A stretch of DNA of 64,000 nt, from NCBI RefSeq assembly GCF_004295125.1, contig NZ_CP036170.1:1228501-1292500 (forward strand). The letters are read 5' to 3'. The position numbers and the translations under genes are program-made. Under the pieces are notes generated by a model. The model saw nothing but the letters and a program-made list of their open reading frames with translations. It had not been told where the DNA came from and did not search any database. Shown here piece by piece: positions 14,457-22,803 of this stretch. This DNA is from [Clostridium] scindens ATCC 35704 (GTDB lineage Bacteria; Bacillota; Clostridia; Lachnospirales; Lachnospiraceae). Positions within the stretch are counted from its first letter, which is position 1; every line of letters starts with the position of its first letter.

Positions 14457-16218
14457 GTTCTCCTCCTGGTATAATAATTCTGGCTACTGCATGCTCGTCG
14501 TCTTTATTAAATAGATGAAGTCCGTACTCTGAACCGTACGTGAGCTGGATGCGCTTGTGGATATTGAGCAGGCCGATCCCGAATCCATGGGGGGTTACCA
14601 GCCCCTGATCAAGCTTTCTTAACAAATCTTGTTCAAACTGGGAATCATTATTGACCACATCTATATATACGTAATCCCCGGAACGGGTACCTTCAATCTG
14701 GATATGGCACACTTCCGTGCTTTCTTCCATCGCATAGTTGATTGCATTTTCCACAAGGGGCTGTATGGTCAGGTGGGGCAGACTGATATCCATGATAGAG
14801 TCATCTATTTGCTTTGTATATTCAAGGCGGTCTTCAAAACGGATCTGCTGTATGGTCAGGTAGCTTTTAACAATTTCGAGTTCACGGCGGACCGTAAAGG
14901 TCTTATCTTTTGTATTTAAGGTTTCCCGCATAAGTGTGCCCAGCGACTCTACCATGGATGATATATCTTTTTCACCGATAGCTTTTGCGCGCCAGTTGAC
15001 AGCCTCCAGTGTATTGTAAAGAAAATGAGGGTTGATCTGGTTTTCTAATGCCTTTAAACGGGCATCTTTCGAAAGAATTTCATTTACATAGTTCTCCTGG
15101 ATTAGATTCTGTATCTTTAAGGCCATATGGTCAAACTGGTTGTGCAGTACCCCGACCTCATCTGTGCGCCCGCTATAATCGTATCCTGTATCCGGAGGCG
15201 TGGATTCATCTCTTCCGAAGGCCTTCATTTTTTGGATAAGCCGACTGAAATCGCTGGTTACAGAACGGATGAGCATCCTGGACAGCAAGAGGGAAATGAG
15301 AACAGAAACAAGGATTACCACCAGTGCCATGAGTTTTGTAAAGTTTAATGTAGCTGATATATGTCCGTATGGGACAAGGCAGATATAATTCCAGGACGTG
15401 TTCCCAATGGAGCCTTTCACTGCAAAATATTTACCAGCATTTACAGAAATCACACCATAGTCGGTCTTCAGCTTCTTTCCAATTGTGTTGATCTCGTCGG
15501 AATCCAGACTTTCTGAGTGGTAAAACTCTGTATCTGTGTCAAATAATATATATTGTGTTTCATCTGAATGCAGGACAGAGTTGGTAGAAGAACGTACCAG
15601 ACGGTCCATGTCTACGCCTACGACAACCGTACCTAATGTCTGGAAATTCATCTGGTCAACCCTGCGGCATTCACGTCCAAGAAAGAGCCCGTAGGAATTG
15701 CAGTAATCTGTAACCCAGTATGGATATCCGGAGTTGTTATTAGCAGCTTTAACCACATTTTGGTGGACCGCATCCGGCACTTGAGAACTTCTGGCCTCAT
15801 AGCTTTGGGTTGCACCCTGTGCATGATATAGATTAATGTAACTAATATTGTTATCTTTATACGTCTGATAATAATCTGCAATCAATGTGTTTAGTGAATT
15901 CTCAGCATTTTTTATACGGATATCAGGATCTTCTTCTGCCAGAGTGATCAGGTTTTTTCTTATGTTAGAGTTGGAGACGACCGCGCTTGTCATAGATTCG
16001 ATGTTTGACAGCTTTTTTGATATATCCTGGGAACTATATGTGAGTGAACCCGCAAGAGCCTGGTACAGCAGTTTATTACTGGAATTTAAGACCAGCAGTA
16101 TACCACTGACCGAAGCGGATATCATTAAGAACACAACAATTAAAATGATACATACGATCTTTGTGCTCAACTGGGAATTTGTGATTTTACTGATAAAAGA
16201 TTTTTTACTTCTTAGCAT
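14434..16218 (-). CDS. YesM-type sensor histidine kinase
   Basis: This 594-residue membrane kinase has a transmembrane helix at about 19-42, an extracytoplasmic Cache-like sensor of about 245 residues, a second helix near 290-310, and a HAMP linker. A His_kinase domain follows with phosphoacceptor H398 in NPHFLYNTLEAVNWRA, then a HATPase with the N-box PLVENAINYAME and GFGIGLLNIHKRI. This is the LytS/YesM class, which pairs with AraC-type regulators. It is divergent from the importer genes across a 211-bp control region. Confidence 0.93.
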   Translation of the reverse strand: MLRSKKSFISKITNSQLSTKIVCIILIVVFLMISASVSGILLVLNSSNKLLYQALAGSLTYSSQDISKKLSNIESMTSAVVSNSNIRKNLITLAEEDPDIRIKNAENSLNTLIADYYQTYKDNNISYINLYHAQGATQSYEARSSQVPDAVHQNVVKAANNNSGYPYWVTDYCNSYGLFLGRECRRVDQMNFQTLGTVVVGVDMDRLVRSSTNSVLHSDETQYILFDTDTEFYHSESLDSDEINTIGKKLKTDYGVISVNAGKYFAVKGSIGNTSWNYICLVPYGHISATLNFTKLMALVVILVSVLISLLLSRMLIRSVTSDFSRLIQKMKAFGRDESTPPDTGYDYSGRTDEVGVLHNQFDHMALKIQNLIQENYVNEILSKDARLKALENQINPHFLYNTLEAVNWRAKAIGEKDISSMVESLGTLMRETLNTKDKTFTVRRELEIVKSYLTIQQIRFEDRLEYTKQIDDSIMDISLPHLTIQPLVENAINYAMEESTEVCHIQIEGTRSGDYVYIDVVNNDSQFEQDLLRKLDQGLVTPHGFGIGLLNIHKRIQLTYGSEYGLHLFNKDDEHAVARIIIPGGEHVKTTDC

Positions 16219-16429
16219 AAATATACCTGTTTCCTTATGTGAATAATGTTAGTATTGAGGTTTTTCTTATTATAATGCATATTTCAACAGGGAAAAAGGG
16301 ATTTAGAAAATAGAACGGAATTTTGAAAAAGGATGTCGGAAAAGTTTATATTAATTTTATAATACTGTCTTTATAATGTGCTTATACAAAAGAAACTCAT
16401 AAATCACACAATGTTAAGGAGGAAAGAAA
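16219..16429. promoter_or_regulatory. Divergent control region between YesM-type kinase and sugar-binding gene
   Basis: Two TATAAT boxes occur on the plus strand at 16358-16363 and 16372-16377, neither with a strong -35 at 17 bp. That fits an activator-dependent promoter of the kind YesN-type regulators control. The region is AT-rich, and no clear operator repeat could be assigned. Confidence 0.4.
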
Positions 16430-17482
16430 ATGAAAAAGATTGTTTCTGTATTGTTATGTGTAATGATGATTGCAGTACTAGCGGCAGGATGCGGCAGCAG
16501 TGATGCAGGATCAGGAGGCAAGTCTGACAGTTCGAAGACAAAAGACACTGGAGATGATAAGACAGCAAATCCAGAAGAGTATCAGGTAGTTATGATTGTA
16601 AAACAGAGTGATTCCTGGTTCGATGATATGACTACTGGAGTAGAGCAGCTTAAGAAGGATACCGGTTTAAATGTATCTGTACAAGTACCGGAGACAGGGG
16701 ATGCAGCAAGCCAGATCTCTATTATGGAAGATCTGATAGCACAGGGCGTGGACGCTATCTGTATTGTACCAAATGATCCGGATGCGCTTGTTCCTACGAT
16801 CGAAAAAGCAAAAGAGTCTGGTATTGTTGTTGTAACGCATGAGGCGCCTGGTATTGCAGAAAATGTTGACCTGGATGTAGAAGCTTTTGTCAATGAAGAA
16901 TTTGGTAAGTTATTCGGAGAGAAGCTTGCAAAGTCTATGGACGGAAAAGGCCAGTATGCTGGTTTTGTCGGCGGTCTTACGATGGAGACTCATATGGCCT
17001 GGTATAAAGCAGCAATCGAATATATTAAAGAAAACTATCCAGATATGGAATGTGTGACAGAAGAACCTTATGAGGATGGTAACAGCGTTGACGGCGCACA
17101 TGATAAGACATTAGAAATCCTGAAAGCATATCCAGATATCAAAGGGCTCTTTGACTGTTCTGCACATGGCGGCGGAATCTGTGAGGCACTGCAGGAAAAG
17201 AATAAGACAGATGACGTATCAGTCGTATCACTGGCACTGCCTTCTATGTCTGCCACATACCTGGAAGATGGATCTATGAAAGCAGGACTTGCATGGAGAC
17301 CGGCGGACGCAGGTTATGCAACATGCTATGCTGCATATCTGCTGGCATCTGGACAGAAGGTAGAAACAGGTACTGACCTTAAGATTACTGGTTATGAAGA
17401 TATCCAGGTAAAAGACGGTGTGGCATATGGTAATGCGCCTCTGGAATTTTCAGCTGATAATATAAACGATTATAAATTCTGA
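16430..17482 (+). CDS. Sugar ABC importer substrate-binding lipoprotein
   Basis: This 350-residue protein starts with a lipoprotein signal (MKKIVSVLLCVMMIAVLAAGC, lipobox Cys at 21) and a Ser/Gly/Lys-rich linker. A periplasmic-binding-protein type 1 domain (RbsB/RhaS class) follows: YQVVMIVKQSDSWFDDM, GVDAICIVPNDPDALVPTI, then GLFDCSAHGGGICEAL and GLAWRPADAGYATCYAA. It should capture a sugar outside the membrane for the downstream RbsA-type ATPase and two permeases. The ligand is probably a pentose or hexose-type monosaccharide; AI-2-like ligands are also handled by this class. The ribosome site AAGGAGG is strong. Confidence 0.9.
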   Translation: MKKIVSVLLCVMMIAVLAAGCGSSDAGSGGKSDSSKTKDTGDDKTANPEEYQVVMIVKQSDSWFDDMTTGVEQLKKDTGLNVSVQVPETGDAASQISIMEDLIAQGVDAICIVPNDPDALVPTIEKAKESGIVVVTHEAPGIAENVDLDVEAFVNEEFGKLFGEKLAKSMDGKGQYAGFVGGLTMETHMAWYKAAIEYIKENYPDMECVTEEPYEDGNSVDGAHDKTLEILKAYPDIKGLFDCSAHGGGICEALQEKNKTDDVSVVSLALPSMSATYLEDGSMKAGLAWRPADAGYATCYAAYLLASGQKVETGTDLKITGYEDIQVKDGVAYGNAPLEFSADNINDYKF

Positions 17483-17490
17483 TAAGAAAA

Positions 17491-17533
17491 GGGTGCCGCA
17501 AAATAACAAGAGAATAGTTATTGGGCGGCACCT
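17491..17533 (+). other. Intercistronic stem-loop after the binding-protein gene
   Basis: GGGTGCCGC pairs with GCGGCACC, with a second inner stem AATAAC/GTTATT. No U-run follows, so it more likely stabilises the 3' end of the binding-protein message or causes partial termination. Either would make the binding protein more abundant than the membrane parts, as is common in ABC importers. Confidence 0.7.
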
Positions 17534-17557
17534 GAATTTATTCATGGAGGTGAGATC

Positions 17558-19024
17558 ATGGGAACAGTTTTGGAGGCAAAACACATAAATAAATCTTTTA
17601 TTGGCGTTCAGGCGTTAAAAGATATCAGCATCAAAATCAACAGTGGGGAAATTCACTGCCTTGCAGGGGAAAACGGGTGCGGAAAGTCAACCCTGGTCAA
17701 GAATATATCCGGCGTCTATACACCGGATTCAGGGGAAATCATACTTGGCGGGAATACATATCATAATCTGACCCCAATGCAGGCTATGAAGGAAGGTATA
17801 CAGGTAATATACCAGGACTTGTCACTGTTCCAGCACCTGACTGTGGCAGAGAACATTGCAATCAGCAGACTTAAGTTTGATAGAAATAAGATGATAAGCT
17901 GGAAAAAGGTATATGCCATAGCACAGGAGCAGTTAGACAAAATAGGAGTAAAGATGGATCTTGGCCAGACTGTGGGGGAGATCTCAATGGCGAACCGTCA
18001 GCTGACGGCAATCTGCCGGGCGTTAGCGCAGGATGCGAAAATCCTGTTTATGGATGAGCCGACCACAGCCCTTACAAAGACAGAAGTAGAACGTCTGCTG
18101 AATATTATGGTGGACTTAAAGAAAAAGGGGCTTGCAATTATATTTATCAGCCATAAGCTTGATGAAGTTTTCTCTGTGGCAGATACGATAACCATATTCC
18201 GCAATGGAGAGAAAATCGGTGATTTTAAAAGCGAGGATTTAGATAAAAAGAGCCTGTCATATTATATGACGGGACGGGAAGTGGAGTATCCAAGATACCA
18301 CCGCACGAGTAAGGAAGATACTCCGATACTTGAGATTGAGAACCTGACCAGAAAAAACCAGTACGAAAATATATCACTGTCCATACGCCCAGGCGACATT
18401 GTGGGAGTGACCGGGCTGCTTGGATCAGGAAGGACGGAGCTTGCATTGTCTTTATTCGGATTAAATCCTACGACCAGCGGCCGGATTAAGGTGGATGGCA
18501 AAGAGGTAAAACTTAGTTCACCAATGAAAGCAAAGAAATGCGGGATTGCATTGCTGCCTGAGGACCGCTTTAATCAAGGGCTGTTTATGAAACGAGAGAT
18601 TAAAGAAAATATATCCTCTTCCATATTAGATGATATTTCTAATAAAGGAGTACTGAATAAGCAGTCTGAGGAACGCACAGCAGAGACATACGTGGAGCAG
18701 TTAAAGGTAAGGACGCCTTCTATTGATACGGTAATAGGGACGCTGTCAGGGGGAAACCAGCAGAAAGTGGTCATTGGCAAATGGACGGCCACATGTCCAA
18801 GGGTTTTTATTATGGACACGCCGACAGTAGGTATTGATATTGGGTCAAAGGCTGAGATCTATGAACAGATACATAAATTTGCTGAGGAAGGAATGGCTAT
18901 TATTTTTATCTCAGACGAAGTACAGGAGATTCTGGCAAACTGTAACCGGGTTATGGTGATGGCTGAGGGGAAATGTGTAAAAATGCTGGAAGAAGACGAC
19001 TTAAAAGAGGAGGCACTTGTATGA
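17558..19024 (+). CDS. Sugar ABC importer ATP-binding protein (RbsA/MglA type)
   Basis: This 488-residue protein has two fused ABC domains. The first has Walker A GENGCGKST, a signature region replaced by ISMANRQL, and Walker B ILFMDEPTTAL. The second has the degenerate Walker A GLLGSGRTE, an intact LSGGNQQKV signature and Walker B VFIMDTPTVGID. That is the normal asymmetry of monosaccharide importers of the carbohydrate uptake transporter-2 class. It overlaps the next gene by 4 bp (ATGA). It energises uptake through the two permeases encoded after it. Confidence 0.95.
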   Translation: MGTVLEAKHINKSFIGVQALKDISIKINSGEIHCLAGENGCGKSTLVKNISGVYTPDSGEIILGGNTYHNLTPMQAMKEGIQVIYQDLSLFQHLTVAENIAISRLKFDRNKMISWKKVYAIAQEQLDKIGVKMDLGQTVGEISMANRQLTAICRALAQDAKILFMDEPTTALTKTEVERLLNIMVDLKKKGLAIIFISHKLDEVFSVADTITIFRNGEKIGDFKSEDLDKKSLSYYMTGREVEYPRYHRTSKEDTPILEIENLTRKNQYENISLSIRPGDIVGVTGLLGSGRTELALSLFGLNPTTSGRIKVDGKEVKLSSPMKAKKCGIALLPEDRFNQGLFMKREIKENISSSILDDISNKGVLNKQSEERTAETYVEQLKVRTPSIDTVIGTLSGGNQQKVVIGKWTATCPRVFIMDTPTVGIDIGSKAEIYEQIHKFAEEGMAIIFISDEVQEILANCNRVMVMAEGKCVKMLEEDDLKEEALV

Positions 19025-20010
19025 GGACGAAAAAAATAGACCGGTTTCAGGGAATACTGCTGTTGATTATTCTTCTCTATAGTATATTTGTCGCAGTGAA
19101 GAATCCGGCCTTTATACATATAGAGACAATATTTGATATTATCCGTGTGGCGTCCACTACTCTGATGGTTGCGATGGGACTGCTTGTTGTCATGATCTCT
19201 GGCGGAATTGACGTATCGTTCATGTCTATCGCGCTGTTTGGAAGTTACACGACGATTCATATTATGATATCAATGGGAATTGACAATCTGATATTTGCAT
19301 TTGGCATTTCTGCTTTGATTGGAGGATTACTTGGTATTATTAACGCGCTGTTAATCAACTGGCTGAAACTGCCGCCGTTCATTATAACCTTGGGAACGCA
19401 GAATCTTTTCCATGGAATTATGACTACTTTTATTGGCGACAAATCATTTGGCGCAGGCGTACTGCCAAAGAGTATTCATTCCTTCGGCCAGGCAGCTGTG
19501 ATAAAGATCGGGGGCGTGGGCTTAACATCATCTATCATTCCTGTATTACTTGCTGGCGCCCTAACCTGGTTCATTCTTTACCGTACCATGACCGGGAGAG
19601 GAATCTTCGCAGTCGGAAATGATGAGGAAGCAGCCAGAAGGGCTGGCTTTAATCCATTCAAGATCCGCTTGATTGTATATGTGTACTCTGGAATCCTGGC
19701 TGGGATTATGGGGATGATGTACGTAGCGCAGACAAATGCACTCTATCCAAATAAACTGGTGGGGGATGAGCTGATGGTTGTGGCAGCTGTTGTAATAGGC
19801 GGTACGAAGATAACAGGCGGACAGGGAAAGATTTTAGGTGCGTTTCTTGGTGTCATTATTATCTATCTACTGAACACCACGTTGATTATGATCGGCCTGT
19901 CATCCTCCTGGAACAATCTTTTTGTAGGGACAATTCTTGTAATCTCCGTGGCAGTGACTTCCTACCAGGAGAGGGTTAAGAACCGCAACAATCTAATTTT
20001 TACGGAATAG
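19021..20010 (+). CDS. Sugar ABC importer permease (RbsC family), first copy
   Basis: This 329-residue integral membrane protein has about eight to ten helices. The BPD_transp_2 features include VMISGGIDVSFMSIALFGSY near residue 60 and ELMVVAAVVIGGTKITGGQGKILGAFLGV in the C-terminal half (the EAA-like coupling region). I start at ATG 19021, which overlaps the ATPase stop. Longer in-frame extensions run into the ATPase gene. It most likely forms a heterodimer with the second permease. Confidence 0.92.
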   Translation: MRTKKIDRFQGILLLIILLYSIFVAVKNPAFIHIETIFDIIRVASTTLMVAMGLLVVMISGGIDVSFMSIALFGSYTTIHIMISMGIDNLIFAFGISALIGGLLGIINALLINWLKLPPFIITLGTQNLFHGIMTTFIGDKSFGAGVLPKSIHSFGQAAVIKIGGVGLTSSIIPVLLAGALTWFILYRTMTGRGIFAVGNDEEAARRAGFNPFKIRLIVYVYSGILAGIMGMMYVAQTNALYPNKLVGDELMVVAAVVIGGTKITGGQGKILGAFLGVIIIYLLNTTLIMIGLSSSWNNLFVGTILVISVAVTSYQERVKNRNNLIFTE

Positions 20011-20021
20011 GGGGATGAAAG

Positions 20022-21041
20022 ATGATTAAGATAAAAAAATGGGCTGGCAGAGATATGAATCTCACTATATTGATGGGAGTTACGCTTGTTATACTAATCT
20101 GGAGCGGGATGGCGTTTGGGCAATCCATGTATTCTATGCGGAATATACAGTCCATGACATTCCAGATACCGGAGTTTGGCTTTCTGGCGCTGGCAATGAT
20201 GCTGTCAAATATGATCGGCGGAATTGACCTTTCCATTATTGCTAATGCAAATACTGTGGCTATTATGACAGCGTATGTGCTGAATGGCCAATGGTCCTTT
20301 GGGACAGAGGGAGCGGCAAGAGTTGTGCTGGCACTTATTTTCGCCGTTTTGTGCAGCTTGTTGTTTGGATTGTTTAATGGACTTTTAATATCAAAAACAT
20401 CTGCACCGTCATTGATTGCAACGTTGGGAACGATGACACTGTTCCAGGGAATTGGAATGGCAGTGACAGGGGGAGCCAGCGTTGGAGGAATTGAAGAAAA
20501 ATTCGCGCAGATTGGGAAGAGCACTATTCTGAATCTTCCGGTTATCTTCTGGCTGTTTATCCTTGCGTCTGTAATACTTGGCCTTGTAATGTCATACAGC
20601 GGTTTTGGCAGAAAGTTGTATTTGTACGGAGATAATCCGGTTGCAGCCAGATTCTCGGCAATCCATAATGAAGGAATCTGCATCGGCACATTTCTGTTGA
20701 CAGGTCTGCTTGCAGGGCTTGCGGGACTGATTATTCTAAGCCGTGTAAATTCTGCCAAGGTGGGGTATGGAGATTCTTATCTGCTTCAGACGCTGATTGT
20801 CTGCGTAATAGGCGGGATCGACCCGAACGGAGGAAGAGGTAAAGTGTGGGGCGTATTGATTGCAGTTATAATGATGCAGATTCTGTCCAGTGCATTTACG
20901 ATAATGTCCTTGTCTCCATATACGAAAAAATTGATATGGGGAATTATGCTTGTTCTCGTTCTTGGATTAAACTTTATTATTAAAAAGTATTCTGGCATGA
21001 GAATGCTGAAAGCCAGCTTGAATGGGAATAAAGAGAAATAA
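20022..21041 (+). CDS. Sugar ABC importer permease (RbsC family), second copy
   Basis: This 339-residue multi-pass permease is homologous to its neighbour. NMIGGIDLSIIANANTVAIM mirrors the SGGIDVS block, and TLIVCVIGGIDPNGGRGKVWGVLIAV is the coupling loop. Two different permeases with one fused ATPase is the heterodimeric arrangement seen in AI-2 and rhamnose-type importers. The start ATG 20022 follows GGGGGATGAAAG. A basic stretch KIKKWAGR precedes the first helix. Confidence 0.92.
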   Translation: MIKIKKWAGRDMNLTILMGVTLVILIWSGMAFGQSMYSMRNIQSMTFQIPEFGFLALAMMLSNMIGGIDLSIIANANTVAIMTAYVLNGQWSFGTEGAARVVLALIFAVLCSLLFGLFNGLLISKTSAPSLIATLGTMTLFQGIGMAVTGGASVGGIEEKFAQIGKSTILNLPVIFWLFILASVILGLVMSYSGFGRKLYLYGDNPVAARFSAIHNEGICIGTFLLTGLLAGLAGLIILSRVNSAKVGYGDSYLLQTLIVCVIGGIDPNGGRGKVWGVLIAVIMMQILSSAFTIMSLSPYTKKLIWGIMLVLVLGLNFIIKKYSGMRMLKASLNGNKEK

Positions 21042-21056
21042 GCAGGAGGTCAAAGA

Positions 21057-21626
21057 ATGAATTGCAGAAAATATGAAGAATTATATTGTACCGTACTTAA
21101 CGAACACAGAGAAGTCTTTGAAAAGCAGGACCTGGATGAGGTTACTTTATTTATGGAACAAATCAGGAAGGCAGAGCGGATCTTTGTTATGGGCGTAGGC
21201 AGAGAAGGGATCGCAGGCCGGTCATTTGCCATGCGGCTGATGCACCTTGGAAAAGAAGTACACTGGATCTGGGACGACACGACACCTGGCATGCATGAGG
21301 GGGATTTATTTATTGCTATAAACGGGTCGGGTAAAATCGGCCACATTCATTATGTGGTCAAACAGGCAAAAGAGACCGGGGCAGCAATTACTGTGGTGAC
21401 AGGAGGGCCAAAAGAAAAGACAGCCCGCCTGGCGGACTGTGTGTTATTTGTTCCGGCAAGTGTATTTAACGGGACAGACTCTAGAGCGGTACCGTCCGTA
21501 CAGCCGATGGGAAATCTGTTTGAACAACACCTGTTTTTGCTGTTTGATATTATTATTATGCTGCTGGAAGAAGAGATGAAGGTGACGCACGAACAGATGG
21601 AGGCCAGGCACAGAAATATAGAATAA
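21057..21626 (+). CDS. SIS-domain sugar-phosphate isomerase, 6-phospho-3-hexuloisomerase-like
   Basis: This single SIS domain of 189 residues has the phosphosugar-binding pattern RIFVMGVGREGIAGRSFAMRLMHLG, then LFIAINGSGKIGHIHYVV, and the C-terminal QPMGNLFEQHLFLLFDIIIML. Length and motifs fit the HxlB/Phi family, which interconverts 3-hexulose-6-phosphate and fructose-6-phosphate. No hexulose-6-phosphate synthase partner is present nearby, so here it probably isomerises the phosphate of the imported sugar (inference). It closes the importer operon, 15 bp after the second permease. Confidence 0.8.
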   Translation: MNCRKYEELYCTVLNEHREVFEKQDLDEVTLFMEQIRKAERIFVMGVGREGIAGRSFAMRLMHLGKEVHWIWDDTTPGMHEGDLFIAINGSGKIGHIHYVVKQAKETGAAITVVTGGPKEKTARLADCVLFVPASVFNGTDSRAVPSVQPMGNLFEQHLFLLFDIIIMLLEEEMKVTHEQMEARHRNIE

Positions 21627-22113
21627 AGAAAATAAAATCTATGTTGATTTAATATGCTTATCCTGTACCAGCAGGGTCAAGGAGTGTTTCTAAATATCTA
21701 GTTCTCCAAAATTAATGGTTAAATCTTCATAAATATCGACGTTAACGGTATCGGAAAAGTGTATTCCTCTGTATCTTCTGATACAAAGTTCCATACCAAG
21801 AATGGTTTGATTGAGAGAAACCCGGTTATGTTTTACCTAATACTAAGGCTGAGGAAATGGAGAAAATTGCATCAGTATTTTAAGAACGGGAGATTACAGC
21901 CCGTTCTTTTTGTGTCCGAAAAATGTCCGAGATTGCAATAGTATAGCATAGCGGGCGAAGTAAAATCAAGGAATGTACACAAAATATATACGCTACGCCA
22001 GGGAACATGTAGGGAGATGTCTTGTGCCTTTCAAAACGGAGAGTGATATGATATAATAACTGCAAAGTGTCAAAAAACGCTAGTAATATTATATAGGGGA
22101 CAGGAGGGCAGGT
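21627..22113. other. 487-bp intergenic region with a terminator and no supported gene
   Basis: The region is AT-rich. The only structure I can support is a terminator at 21882-21912, where AAGAACGGG pairs with CCCGTTCTT and is followed by T-rich sequence. Just before it a short frame ends NTKAEEMEKIASVF, which looks like a possible gene tail, but nothing upstream confirms it. The promoter of the next two-component operon lies at 22029-22057. Confidence 0.6.
22029..22057 (+). promoter_or_regulatory. Promoter of the second VanRS-like operon
   Basis: TTTCAA (22029-22034), a 17-bp spacer and TATAAT (22052-22057) form a plausible sigma-A promoter with a leader of about 50 nt before the regulator ATG. 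Confidence 0.6.
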
Positions 22114-22803
22114 ATGAATATATTAGTAGTAGACGACGAGAAGGAAATTGCAGATGTGATTGAACTCTATCTCCAGAATGACCAGTATAGCGTATATAAG
22201 TTCTATACCGGCCAGGAGGCGCTAGACTGTATTGGCGGCATGAAGATCGATCTGGCGATCCTTGATATCATGCTTCCGGATATTGACGGGTTCCAGATTC
22301 TGAAGCAGATCCGGGAAAAATACACGTTCCCGGTAATCATGCTGACAGCCAAGACAGAATATATGGACAAGATCACGGGGCTTACGCTGGGAGCGGACGA
22401 CTACATCCCCAAGCCTTTCAATCCGCTGGAACTGGTAGCCAGGGTAAAGGCTCAGCTGCGCAGGTATACCCAGTACAATGAAGGGGCCAAAGAAGAAGGT
22501 GAGATTATAGATTTCGGGGGCCTGGTACTGAACAGGACCTCTCATGAATGCATCTATAATGAAATGCCGCTTACGCTTACGCCGATCGAATTCGATATTC
22601 TCTGGCTTCTCTGCGAGAACCGGGGGAAGGTGATCAGTTCGGAGGAACTTTTTGAAAAAGTATGGCATGAAAAATATTACAAGAACAGTAACAATACGGT
22701 GATGGTGCACATCCGGCACCTTCGGGAGAAGATGAATGCGCCCACCGGCAAATCTGATTTTATCAAGACAGTATGGGGAGTAGGTTATAAGGTTGAAGAA
22801 TAA
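22114..22803 (+). CDS. OmpR/PhoB-family response regulator (VanR-like), second system
   Basis: This 229-residue regulator has an N-terminal receiver with DDE at 7-9, phosphoacceptor D51 (LAILDIMLPDIDG), T78 and K100 (YIPKPFNPLELVARVKAQLRR). The C-terminal winged helix has LTLTPIEFDILWLLCENRGK and FIKTVWGVGYKVEE. It is a clear paralogue of the regulator at 5007, sharing the KPFNPLELVARVK(A/S)QLRRYTQ stretch. The ribosome site is AGGAGGG. The kinase start overlaps its last codons. Confidence 0.93.
   Translation: MNILVVDDEKEIADVIELYLQNDQYSVYKFYTGQEALDCIGGMKIDLAILDIMLPDIDGFQILKQIREKYTFPVIMLTAKTEYMDKITGLTLGADDYIPKPFNPLELVARVKAQLRRYTQYNEGAKEEGEIIDFGGLVLNRTSHECIYNEMPLTLTPIEFDILWLLCENRGKVISSEELFEKVWHEKYYKNSNNTVMVHIRHLREKMNAPTGKSDFIKTVWGVGYKVEE

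Noticed and set aside
21759..21941. 60-aa plus-strand frame in the 487-bp intergenic region
   Set aside because: It has no ribosome site, reads through the terminator hairpin, and the composition looks non-coding.
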